From assembly GCA_965112965.1 (NCBI GenBank), contig CBCOTE010000022.1, forward strand, positions 248,001-312,000: a stretch of 64,000 nt of DNA, read 5' to 3'. Every line of letters begins with the position of its first letter. Positions within the stretch are counted from its first letter, which is position 1. Below the pieces are notes generated by a model, which saw only the letters and a program-made list of their open reading frames with translations, ran no database searches and was not told where the DNA came from. Both the position numbers and the translations under genes were made by a program. This stretch comes from CBCOTE01 sp965112965. GTDB taxonomy: Bacteria; Desulfobacterota; Desulfovibrionia; Desulfovibrionales; Desulfovibrionaceae. This document shows positions 9,170 through 18,571 of this stretch, piece after piece.

Positions 9170-10811
9170 CGAATGAGCATTTGGGATAGGTACATGTGTT
9201 GCATTCTAGGCACATGCCTCCATATCCCATTGCAGCCAGATCGGCGTAGCCTGGGTCCTGGCCGGCTAGCAAGCGCGGTAGTAACAGGTCCAAGCTGGTG
9301 GTCTTGAATACTAGAGCACAGGCAGGTATGCCCAGGATTTGAGCGTTGCCGATGCGGCCGAGTAAGGTCATGGCTCCTGGTAGCAAGGGCACGCCGTAGC
9401 GGATGTCGTAGAGGCCTGCATCTATGAGGGCAGATCGGGTCACATCGTCGGGATCTACCGATAGCCCGGCCGTGGTTATCAAGAGGTCGGCCCCAGCTGC
9501 CAGGAGTTTATGGGCCGCTGTGGCGATAGTTGTCCTGTCGTCAGGTACTATGGTCGCTCCCATCACAGTGCAGTTAAAATAGGTGACCTTGGCTGTGATA
9601 ATGGGGATAAAACGGTCTTGTACGAGGCCCTGAAATACTTCCGAACCTGTAACCAGAATACCAACCTTAGCCTGGCGTAGTGGGGCCACGGAAAAGATCG
9701 GACCTTCTTCTAATAAGGCCAGGGCATGTAAGAAGTCTGTCCTAGGCAGAAAGAGTGGGATGGCCCGGGTTCCAGCTAGTTGCATACCTATCTCGACTAC
9801 TGTATAGCCGTGGCGGCTGGCACAGGTCACGCCTGGGATTAGGTTGAAGGCAGTTAGCCGAGCCGCGTCAGACAGAAATAGACCAGCTTGTCCAGCCATT
9901 AAGTTTATTTTACCCTCACGTGGTGGGCCAGACAGTTCGATGTTGGGGCCGGCCAGATGTTTGGCAAAGGCCCAGGCTGCTTCGTTTTCGTGTACCCAGT
10001 GTGGTCCAATGGCAGCCGTTACTTTCTCAACATAGACACAACGTTTGCCCATATGCTGGAGTCGACATAGATCGCTGGCGGAGATGTGCTGCCCACGTCG
10101 AAAAGCCGGTTCTTTACGCTGGCTGGGGGTGACCTCTGTAAGGTCATGGGCCAGTGTTTGACCTATGGCTTTACTGATTGGGATGGGCATAAGTGATTTA
10201 TATAGATCTGCCGCCTCTACTGCCCTGGGGCGGCAGATATTACCGGTGGCCTCGTATGGGGCCTCGCCTTGGCAGCCGCGGCAGATGCCTCCATCGTGTA
10301 TGGGATAAGCTTCTCCGCACAGGGGGCAGAGGACAATAGAGGCCTTACATTTTTTCTTCAACTTGGGCAGATGTATGTGGATCGGCTGCCAGGTATAGAT
10401 GGCTTCTCCAGCCTGCTTAATTTCATCTATGAGCGCTTCTTGGTCCTGCTTGCGATTTTCCGTCTGATCAAAGAGCCAGCCTAGGATAGCGGGCCAGGCG
10501 TCGAGTCTATGGACGTCAAGAAATACGCGCACGCCTTCGCCAATGTGTTTGTCATATAAAGCTAAAGCATAACGGCCTAGATCAAGAACTCGGAGCCAGC
10601 CGTTGTTTATAGTGCAAGGTGTGAGTAATTGGATAGCATCGGGTAGGCAAAATTTGGTTTCGCTGATTGCTTCATAGGGCGTGCATTGATGTAGCTGTTG
10701 CTTGGCTAGCTCGACCATGAATCCGCCGATGAGTAGACCCGGCGCGGCGTAGCCGTAGCAGGATTTTACCTGAGCGCGGTAGGCGTCGAAGGATAAGGAG
10801 CCTACTTGCAT
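9162..10811 (-). CDS. FmdE / molybdopterin-binding domain fusion protein
   Basis: A 549-residue two-part protein. The N-terminal third resembles FmdE, the subunit E domain of formylmethanofuran dehydrogenase: GYAAPGLLIGGFM near residues 20-32, then FCLPDAIQLLTPCT near 54-67. It ends in a four-cysteine zinc-type knuckle (C162/C165/C177/C180). The C-terminal half resembles the MoeA/MogA-type molybdopterin-binding domain, with VTGSEVFQG and later TTAGLSVDPDD. The last residues form another cysteine cluster (CLECNTCTYPKC). Such fusions are common in Desulfovibrio near formate dehydrogenase genes and are thought to help molybdenum or tungsten cofactor handling; the exact role is unproven. The ATG has a strong ribosome site (GGAGG, 4 bases upstream). 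No molybdoenzyme that clearly binds the metal lies in this window. Confidence 0.85.
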   Translation of the reverse strand: MQVGSLSFDAYRAQVKSCYGYAAPGLLIGGFMVELAKQQLHQCTPYEAISETKFCLPDAIQLLTPCTINNGWLRVLDLGRYALALYDKHIGEGVRVFLDVHRLDAWPAILGWLFDQTENRKQDQEALIDEIKQAGEAIYTWQPIHIHLPKLKKKCKASIVLCPLCGEAYPIHDGGICRGCQGEAPYEATGNICRPRAVEAADLYKSLMPIPISKAIGQTLAHDLTEVTPSQRKEPAFRRGQHISASDLCRLQHMGKRCVYVEKVTAAIGPHWVHENEAAWAFAKHLAGPNIELSGPPREGKINLMAGQAGLFLSDAARLTAFNLIPGVTCASRHGYTVVEIGMQLAGTRAIPLFLPRTDFLHALALLEEGPIFSVAPLRQAKVGILVTGSEVFQGLVQDRFIPIITAKVTYFNCTVMGATIVPDDRTTIATAAHKLLAAGADLLITTAGLSVDPDDVTRSALIDAGLYDIRYGVPLLPGAMTLLGRIGNAQILGIPACALVFKTTSLDLLLPRLLAGQDPGYADLAAMGYGGMCLECNTCTYPKCSFGR

Positions 10812-10838
10812 AGTGCCTCCGGGAGGGGCCGTTAGTTT

Positions 10839-10884
10839 AACATGGCGCCGATCATTTTTATTATGTTACGATCGGCGCCATGTT
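10839..10884. promoter_or_regulatory. Perfect 15-bp inverted repeat upstream of the FmdE-fusion gene
   Basis: Arms at 10839-10853 and 10870-10884 are perfect reverse complements with a 16-nt AT-rich loop; the arm core is GGCGCC. It lies 28 to 73 bp before the start codon of the FmdE-fusion gene. No T run follows on either strand, so an operator or leader-RNA hairpin is more likely than an intrinsic terminator for the DUF697 gene that ends 129 bp away. The regulator is unknown. Confidence 0.5.
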
Positions 10885-11012
10885 GGGCGTAGATACATCG
10901 GATTGCACTGGGCGACAATCGAAGCTGTGGAATTTAAATGGAAGCGGATACGCCAACGGTTCGCCGTCTACTCTTTATAAGGAGTGGTAGATTATTATAC
11001 GATAAAAATTGG

Positions 11013-11528
11013 CTATTTAGCACTCTTATTCTTTATTTCATCGAACTTCTCCTGAAAATAAGTTTTCATTTTTTCAGGATTTAAGTCTAGCAAGGTACCG
11101 CCAGACTCAAAGTGTTGGATGAACACCTTGCCCACGGCGTAAGTAGACGCGGCGTTGGTGATACTCATTGAGAGTACGCCCAGGGCTTGGCCGACGATGG
11201 GGATGAATTTGACCAGTCTGGCTAGGGGCCTCGATAGACCGATAGGTATGATGCTGCCCAGCAGTGTGGTTACGACGCTCTTGCCTACATCTTTTTGGAA
11301 GGACACGTTGTAGATATTAGCCAATACCCGTACCATATCCAGCTGTAAGCCAAGTAAAATTGCGAAATCTATCAGTGGGATGGGCACTAGACCAGCGCCA
11401 GCAGCCCAGAATACACGCCTGTTTACTAAATGGTTAGCCTCGGCTAGTCGCCGATACTTGATTTTGTGCGTATCATGGGCCGCGATTTCGGTAACGATTT
11501 CTTTTTTTTCGGTAGTCTCATCAGTCAT
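11013..11528 (-). CDS. DUF697 family membrane protein
   Basis: 171 residues. After a charged N-terminus comes AAGAGLVPIPLIDFAILLGLQLDMV, which is the hallmark of the DUF697 family, followed by a second hydrophobic block (SVVTTLLGSIIPIGL) and a third near VGQALGVLSMSIT. Family members often sit in or near GTPase proteins and their function is not established. The C-terminus (residues about 150-171) is charged and lysine-rich. The start is well supported: AAGGAG lies seven bases before the ATG. It is read in the same direction as the FmdE-fusion gene, 200 bp upstream of it, but the palindrome between them argues against a simple operon. Confidence 0.85.
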   Translation of the reverse strand: MTDETTEKKEIVTEIAAHDTHKIKYRRLAEANHLVNRRVFWAAGAGLVPIPLIDFAILLGLQLDMVRVLANIYNVSFQKDVGKSVVTTLLGSIIPIGLSRPLARLVKFIPIVGQALGVLSMSITNAASTYAVGKVFIQHFESGGTLLDLNPEKMKTYFQEKFDEIKNKSAK

Positions 11529-14500
11529 TTTATGCTCCTTGGAGGTCCTGGGCTTATACGGCGTTAACCTAACAGTGATTATTGTAAAGAATATCTTTTA
11601 CTTATATTAGTTCAATTTTTATTCGTGTCAATACTTTTTTTTCGTAATACTGTCGCTCGTAAAATTATGCATTTTCGGATAGCCAGAATTAGGCGGCGAC
11701 TTCGCTTTCATCGGGGTGAAAGAAAATCATATAACATTTTTTTGTGCAGTAAGAGTAGTCAGGCTAGATTTGAAAACTAGTTTTGTAATTGGTCTGTAAG
11801 TTCGGATCAGGCCTGCCTCAGGTGGTCTGGTGAAGTATGGATGCATTTATTTCGCCTGAGAGGGATAAAAAAGACAATGTCTTCATGACAGGCTGTAGTG
11901 CCCTACAGATAGGGGCGCTTTTCTTGGTTCAGGCCAGCCCTGTCGAAGCGATCCGTGGCGTTTTAGTTTCCTGTTGGCGTGTTGATGTCGTGGTTAAGCG
12001 GGGCCGAGGTGACGGACGTAAGTTTTAAGGTTTATAAATAGAACTGAAGAATTGTTTAAAGGAGGTAAGGCTATTCAGATCCTAACAAGCGCCTCGGACA
12101 GTATATCTCTTAAGCGGTGGAGTTCGCCGTGAAAGGTAGTTGAGGGCATGGGTATGGTGCGCGCGTTTGAAGTTTATTAGTCTGGAGACTGAGAGGCTAG
12201 CCATCATCAAGGCTACTGTGGGACGACTACACCGATCTAGATAAGCTATCGTGCTGTTAGCAGTATTATTTTCGTGTTTATGCTGTGCCGAAAATAATAG
12301 AGATCGGTCATAGGTATTGCGACCAGCTAGCGCGTTGCGCTGCATGCCATGAAAGAAAAATAGTAACAATAGGTTTATGTTAGACGCATCCTGTAGCCGG
12401 GTAGTTCTCGACTAGACGGGTCTATAGTTCACCAGCCCTCCTATAAGAGAGTAGCTGTCATGACCAACCGGAACTTTCTATCAAAAAAAAATGGAAGCAG
12501 AGAGTGGTGGTAAAATAGGACATGCTGCCGTGTTTTTTTTTGCTGAAATGTATTCCAAGCGAGTCAGAGTCGGCCACTTCCAGGTCAGTTTCCTTATTGC
12601 TAGCTACAGTGCTGTAGTTAAGTTCCATCGAATGTCTATTTAGCAAGAATAAACAGCTTAGTTTTAGGACGAGACGTTGCAGTATTGAGGGAATATACTT
12701 TGCATGTTTGTCCGTAGTAGACCGCTAGTCTTCCAGGTAACATGGAAGGTATGCCCGTAAGAGGAGACTAAGGTTGCGTCTATCAATTTGGTTTATTTTA
12801 TGATTTTGCCCTTATTACTAGAGCGGTGTAGTATCTCGACAAGGGCAGAAATTCATGGATAAAGTTAATCTTAATCTTAGCTATTAGCTGATACTAAGTC
12901 TGGAGTCTCTCCCAGATGTGGCCGTGCTGCAATAGGCCGCGGATTTGTTGACTTTGGCATTACAAGATATCCTGCCAGTTATCGGCCTTAAGGCGTTGTA
13001 TCTATTTTTCTGGGTGGAGCCACTTACCAGTTTATTAGTAAAAAATTTTTGTCATGATGTTTCATGTATCTTGAGTCCGTTGCCGTCTGTAAATTGGCCT
13101 GTTGGAGGTCATTTTTTATTATACGTGCCTTTTTAGTGTCTCTTTTGTACTCAAGAAAGTTTGAAGTAAGTATGTTTATTGATACCTTCAGATATTTAGT
13201 GATTCACATCTGGAGCTGGGCGGTGCCTTGAATGAGTTCATGAGAGTCTATATGGGGTCATTTAGCGACCGAAATACGGAATTGCCGCCAATTGGACACA
13301 GACTATGCTAATATTTTTCTGATGGTAACCGGAACTATACGTTTTTTTTAAATTTGTTAACGTGTCGACTTATGGTTTGAATGCCTGTCTAGTTTAGGTC
13401 CGAAGTCATTTTTTTTCTGTCTTCGTTTGGTTCAGTCGGCTAGCTTTAATTGACCATTCAACTGTATCAACTCTTGGTTGCAGGTATGGTCCAAGGCTTA
13501 CAAACTAGCCTGGATAGGCTGGGACTATCCTTATAGACTGCACTCTACCGCTGGCGTGGCTCTGCACCTGGCCGGCTGCAGGACTACGATTGCATAGTGG
13601 TCGACTTATTGGCTCTGAACCAGAAAAAACTATCGTATGCGACAATGTTTTTTTGGTATTTTACCAGCGTCCTGACTATGGCTATCATTTTTTTTAAATT
13701 GATGGACACCACGTCGAATTAAAGCCTAAAATTTTTACAGTGTATGTGTAATACGTAATATATCTTGGGTATTCTAATTGAAGAAACCGGATAAACGCGA
13801 TCGCAACTAATCATTCTGAGATTTAAAAGGCCTCACTAGTGTTGTCCGTTTTAACGATATTTTATGTGGCCGGTGAATACGTTCCGTTATTTATCTTGTT
13901 TTTAGTCGTTTCAGGGCTTGCACTAGAAAAAAATAGTATAACATCGTTGGATGGTCCGTGCATGTCTCTTCGCCTTATAGGCCGGATATGTGCCATGACT
14001 GTGTTTTTAACATGCTGTCGCTTTAGCGTGTCATTATAATAAGTGTAGGTGCATTCTTAGAGGAGCCTTATAGATGTCTCATCGCTATAGTTCTTTCGGC
14101 CAGCTGTTATGTGGTCACACTGTCCAGTCATGCGAGCAGAGTGTGGATGATAAAATATGTTATATGTTCAGATTGAATACTATCTGCGGCTTTGATTATA
14201 TTTTTTTAATATTTTATATATCAAAAAGAATTTTATTTTACATATAATATTTAGATGCTTGACATTTTTACTGGTAGATACAAACAGGCACTGCGGTAAA
14301 AAATAATCAGAGTACTGTTTAGCCTAATGGCCGTAAATAATCCATAGTTGCCTATGTGGGTATTCGTTGTTTTTTGTCAATGCTGTTTTGTTCGATCATC
14401 ATTAATAGTCTGACCCGCAATATTATGATTATCAATCAATCGACCTAATCACTTAAACTTGATCCTTCCCTCAGATACACTGAACGTATACTACCGTAAA

Positions 14501-15755
14501 ACGTATCTTTTCCGCATGTCATTTGCTATACACGAAATTTACTGAAATATTTTTTTTATAAATTGTTAAAGGATTAGGCAGATACATTGTTAAATTTGAC
14601 CCCAAAGATTGCTAACCATAACATATCATTGTCATTTGCCTATAACTTTTAAACTACAACGTACTTCAAAAAAACAAAATCTTATTGTATAGTATGATTA
14701 TGGATGCCTCAGATCGGCTGCGTATGGGGCTGTGGTCTTCGGATTACTCTATTTAGATTTTTCTAGTGCGAAGTAGAAAGGTTTGGAAAAAAATAGGTTA
14801 TTTAAAATGGTCTCTCTCCACCATGTCGTTGCCTGACAGCCGCTAATGGAGTGGGTATAGGAGGCGGGTACTGTCGAGAGCATTAGGATTATGTCGGTCC
14901 ATAATGTAGTAGACTAAGGTGGTTACTTTGAGTTGGACTAAAAGGTTTATTTAGAAGCTAAGGCAACTAGAAGGAGCGAGCATGCCGGTTGGTCCGAGGT
15001 ATTGTAGGATACTGAGAGCGGTGAAGGTAGTACGAAACGAGGAGGGGTGGGTAGTTACGAGTTCAGTTTTGGATTCGGCGATGAGGGCATCGGTGACTGG
15101 GTAGAGAGAATGATAAGTTGTTGCTTTAGGAGAAGGTAGGCAGACACCAACAAGCAATTTTAGGGTGGGGACTTTCAGAAAGAGGCCAAAGGTAGACTCG
15201 TCAGACATCAGTTTGTGGCTATGTATAGGGTTCGAAGGTGATGGTGATTTATTTGGGTCGACTCAGACAACTTTTTTTAAGACGGATTCTATCGTGGATG
15301 ACAGTAGCAGCCGAAGCTGGCGCTGAGGACGTTAATAGCACATTAACGGCCCAGGGGTAAAAGCATTATTTGCCATCTATAAAATATTATGGTAATTAGG
15401 AGCGAGTCGCGTGGTGTGGCTAAGGTGCGACGGACTTTGACTAAACGGTGCTAGGCGATGGATAATGGGTCCGTTACAGGTGAAGGATTGAACGATGTGG
15501 TGCAGATAATTTTTATAGTAGGCATGCGAGGTTATTTTTAGCAGGTATTTAGTAAGCCCAGTAGATGAAGCTAAATGGACGAATATGTCGGAGGCAGAAC
15601 ATTGTGGTGATTCGGTATTTTTTTAAGGGAACGTATTATATTCCAATCGATAGTAATATTAATCTCTTTGGGGGAAAATATCAAAATTGATCGTATGAAT
15701 GAATTTATTGACAGTTCGGCCGGCCGTAGTTAAAAAAATAACTATGAATGTTAGT
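11529..15755. other. 4.2-kb spacer with at most gene remnants
   Basis: No intact recognisable gene. Several minus-strand stretches have gene-like composition, notably around 12080-12370 and 14950-15210, but no known motif. 14160-14700 is clearly richer in A+T than its surroundings. I could not name any ancestral gene here. Confidence 0.55.
14951..15208 (-). pseudogene. Possible remnant ORF, unknown product
   Basis: An 85-codon frame whose codons look coding (third positions biased to C and T), with the peptide YPVTDALIAESKTELVTT in the middle and a natural-looking stop. There is no ribosome site at its ATG. The same frame continues upstream past in-frame stops with similar composition, so this may be the surviving 3' end of a longer broken gene. 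I do not recognise the family. Confidence 0.3.
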
Positions 15756-15831
<76 letters not shown>

Positions 15832-16318
15832 AAATGCATGTGGTGTTTCCATTAATATCTAGTCACAGTTCTACTTTATCAATTGCAGAGCCGTATGAAA
15901 TGTTCAATTTGCTATATGGACCATACACATCCGCTCATGGTGATGATGTTTGCATTGTTTTTTTGTCGCTTTCCTTTCCGTCCGTTTGCTATTTGATAAA
16001 CCTATAATGAACACCTAGCGATGGATTCTACAATTCATATTCTGCACTCGGCGGTTTCGTTTATATTTATGTTTTTCAGCGACCCATGCGCTTTTTTGCC
16101 GTCCATAAGTATGTTGCTCTGTAATCTGAAGTTTTTTTGCAGTTCGGCACTAGACGCCTTTAATCCGTAGAAAAAGTTCGAAGAATGGCTGTTTGGGCGG
16201 CTACAGAATTTTCGGCCGTTGTCCAAAAGGTGGCGGCAATAGTTGCATTGCGAACTTTAAACATGAGTATGTATATTTTTTTGTTTAGCATAGGTATAGC
16301 GGCTGTAGCAGCTAAACG
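15832..16318. other. Spacer after tRNA-Ala
   Basis: No recognisable gene. An open frame that spans the tRNA and runs to 16007 is a chance frame. Nothing else seen. Confidence 0.5.
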
Positions 16319-16669
16319 CTAGTTGTAGACAAAATCGTCTATTTTGTGACCGGCCGGACGCCTGATGGGCCGCTGCGGGGTGTGTGCCATTTTGGCGTAG
16401 GAGGTCAACAATTCTATGGGTAACATTTCTATGAGTGCGGGCAGATCGATCATGAGGACTCCTTGGTAGCCCATTATGGTCAGTTTTATATTTTGAGTTA
16501 TGTCTGCAGCAGCTATGGGGTAGGTCGTATTGTCAGACCACCAGGTACGGCCCTTGAGTTGCTGTTGTTTGATCAGCCGTTTGGCGCCGTGTTCAACCAT
16601 GTCTTGGGCGTTGCGCTTGAATCCGAACCGGCTTTTACGTGTTAGGTAAGGGTTGACAAAGCCTCGCAA
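16319..16669 (-). CDS. Small hypothetical protein, possibly frameshifted at its start
   Basis: 116 codons from a TTG. The product is basic at its N-terminus (LTRKSRFGFKRNAQDMVEHG) and then has a more ordered part with IAAADITQNIKLTIMGYQG and IDLPALIEMLP, which looks like real protein rather than noise. I do not recognise a family. Seven bases upstream of the TTG is an ATG followed by five G, out of frame with the rest; losing one G would give an in-frame ATG start reading MGLRGFVNP. That suggests either a recent frameshift or an alternative TTG start. No ribosome site is seen for either. It may be a pseudogene in the making. Confidence 0.4.
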   Translation of the reverse strand: MRGFVNPYLTRKSRFGFKRNAQDMVEHGAKRLIKQQQLKGRTWWSDNTTYPIAAADITQNIKLTIMGYQGVLMIDLPALIEMLPIELLTSYAKMAHTPQRPIRRPAGHKIDDFVYN

Positions 16670-16809
16670 CCCCCATCGTTACTTTAACTAGGGATGATAT
16701 AGTCACTTCATTTAATCATTTTTTATTTTTTTTATAAAATTTAATAAATTTAGTTCATGTCGATTGACGTTGAAGACTGAAAGTAGTGGGCAAGTCGAGG
16801 TGGGGTGAA

Positions 16810-17106
16810 TTAGCGCCGCCGCAGGATTTTGTTGTGGATTATGACAGTATCGTTGTTATGTACATATATGTTGTCGTGCATGCCGACTAGTTCAATAGTA
16901 CAGGTGCCGTTGTCCAAGAAGATGCGCTGACCAGGATTGATTGTTCCTTTATAGGGAGACTCCATATTGTCCCAAAATACGGCAATTCTATACTGTTGAT
17001 TATCCTGGTTGATTAGCGTACTGGCTAAGACTATTTCTGTAAATAAGCATCTGTATAGGATCATAAATAGCAGAAAGTTGATGGGACGTATAGCAGTTTC
17101 TCGCAT
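16810..17106 (-). CDS. Small secreted hypothetical protein
   Basis: 98 residues. Residues 1-29 form a signal peptide with a basic start and a hydrophobic core (INFLLFMILYRCLF), with likely cleavage near VLAS. The mature part, about 70 residues, is rich in alternating polar and hydrophobic residues typical of a small beta-sandwich: INQDNQQYRIAVFW, INPGQRIFLDNGTCTIELVG, NDTVIIHNK. I recall short periplasmic proteins of this style in Desulfovibrio but cannot name a family. The ATG has no strong ribosome site. No partner gene is apparent; icd diverges 247 bp away. I think it is real because the signal peptide and regular strand pattern are intact in a region where broken genes are common. Confidence 0.55.
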   Translation of the reverse strand: MRETAIRPINFLLFMILYRCLFTEIVLASTLINQDNQQYRIAVFWDNMESPYKGTINPGQRIFLDNGTCTIELVGMHDNIYVHNNDTVIIHNKILRRR

Positions 17107-17283
17107 AATCTGTTTTTTTCTGATAGTAGCGTCATAAATTTTGATCTATTTCATCAGCTCAGGTAAGCGTTTGTCTTAGATTAATATTTACCGGCCTGGC
17201 CATTTCTAGCGCTGGAAGGAGTATTTTGATAATTTAGGCTAAAGCTGTTAGTTGACTTCGTATTATACAGTACCGCATCGATC

Positions 17284-17292
17284 GGGGGGGGG
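17284..17292 (+). repeat. G9 homopolymer upstream of icd
   Basis: Nine G on the plus strand, 61 bases before the icd start codon, within the probable promoter or leader region. Length changes could alter spacing of regulatory elements. Confidence 0.7.
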
Positions 17293-17353
17293 CGTTTCCC
17301 TGCTTTTTTGTGGTCAGATTCCTATAAATATGCAATAGCAGAAGGCATTAGAC

Positions 17354-18571
17354 ATGGCGAAGATCAGTGTTAAGACAGCTCTTGTGGAGCTCGACGGCGA
17401 TGAGATGACGCGGATTATGTGGAAGATGATTAAGGATAAGCTTCTGTTCCCATATCTAAATTTACCTCTACGTTATTTCGACCTGGGCATCAAGCATCGT
17501 GATATTGTTGACGATCGAGTGACTATTGAGGCCGTCCAGGCCATTAAGGAGCTTAAGATCGGAGTCAAGTGCGCCACAATCACGCCTACCGCGGCCCGGG
17601 TCAAGGAATACAGCCTCAAGAAACAATGGAAGAGCCCTAATGGCACTATCCGGGCCATGCTAGACGGCACGGTCTTTCGGGCTCCTATCCTCGTCAGAAA
17701 TGTGGCCCCTGTGGTGAAGTGTTGGACTAAGCCCATCGTCATCGGTCGTCACGCTTACGGCGACGTGTATAAAAACGTTGAGTTACGGGTACCGGGCGCG
17801 GGTAAGGCCGAGTTGATCTATATGCCGGCCGACGGTGGCCCCAAAATGCGGGTACTTGTGCATAAGTTCAAGGGCCCTGGTATAATCCAGGGCATACATA
17901 ATACTGATTCCTCTATATACAGTTTTGCTCGAGCCTGTTTCGCTTATGCTCTGGACCGGAAAATTGATGTTTGGTTTGGGGTTAAGGATACCATCTCAAA
18001 AACATATGACTCTCGTTTTCGGGATATTTTTGAGGAGGAATATGTTCGGGTACGACCTGAGATGGAAGCAGCTGGATTATCCTATTTTGCCACCCTCATA
18101 GACGATGTCGTGGCGCGGGCGGTCATGAGCGCGGGCGGTTTTCTCTGGGCTTGCAAGAACTACGATGGCGACGTGATGAGTGATATGATAGCCTCGGCTT
18201 TCGGCTCTCTGGCAATGATGACCAGCATCCTTGTCTCTCCGGATGGTTGTTTCGAGTATGAGGCTGCCCACGGCACGGTGCAGCGCCATTACTATAGGCA
18301 CATGAAAGGCGAAACTACATCTACTAACCCTATGGCTCTCATATTTGCTTGGAGTGGCGCTCTACGTAAACGTGGCGAGCTGGACGGCACATCTGACGTG
18401 GTTCGTTTTGCCGATATTCTTGAGTCGACGGCGTTGGGGACTATCGAAGACAACATCATGACTGCGGATTTGGCATGTATTGCTAATCCTAAACCTGCCG
18501 GCCACGTAGACACCAAAGGCTTTATTGATATAGTGGCTGCCAGACTACAGGTTGCTCTGCAGGAATCTTAA
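17354..18571 (+). CDS. icd: NADP-type isocitrate dehydrogenase
   Basis: Oxidises isocitrate to 2-oxoglutarate, feeding glutamate synthesis in organisms with an incomplete TCA cycle. 405 residues, typical of the homodimeric, eukaryote-like class. Clear landmarks are LDGDEMTRIMW near residue 13, the substrate loop WKSPNGTIRAMLDGTVFR, and EAAHGTVQRHY followed by KGETTSTNP in the cofactor region. Most relatives have TPDEARV where this protein has TPTAARV, an unusual change just before the substrate loop. The start is well supported by AGAAGG eight bases upstream. It stands alone on the plus strand between large spacers, so it probably has its own promoter. Confidence 0.95.
   Translation: MAKISVKTALVELDGDEMTRIMWKMIKDKLLFPYLNLPLRYFDLGIKHRDIVDDRVTIEAVQAIKELKIGVKCATITPTAARVKEYSLKKQWKSPNGTIRAMLDGTVFRAPILVRNVAPVVKCWTKPIVIGRHAYGDVYKNVELRVPGAGKAELIYMPADGGPKMRVLVHKFKGPGIIQGIHNTDSSIYSFARACFAYALDRKIDVWFGVKDTISKTYDSRFRDIFEEEYVRVRPEMEAAGLSYFATLIDDVVARAVMSAGGFLWACKNYDGDVMSDMIASAFGSLAMMTSILVSPDGCFEYEAAHGTVQRHYYRHMKGETTSTNPMALIFAWSGALRKRGELDGTSDVVRFADILESTALGTIEDNIMTADLACIANPKPAGHVDTKGFIDIVAARLQVALQES

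Noticed and set aside
14160..14700. AT-rich stretch as a replication origin
   Set aside because: I see no cluster of DnaA boxes and no dnaA, dnaN or gyrB nearby.
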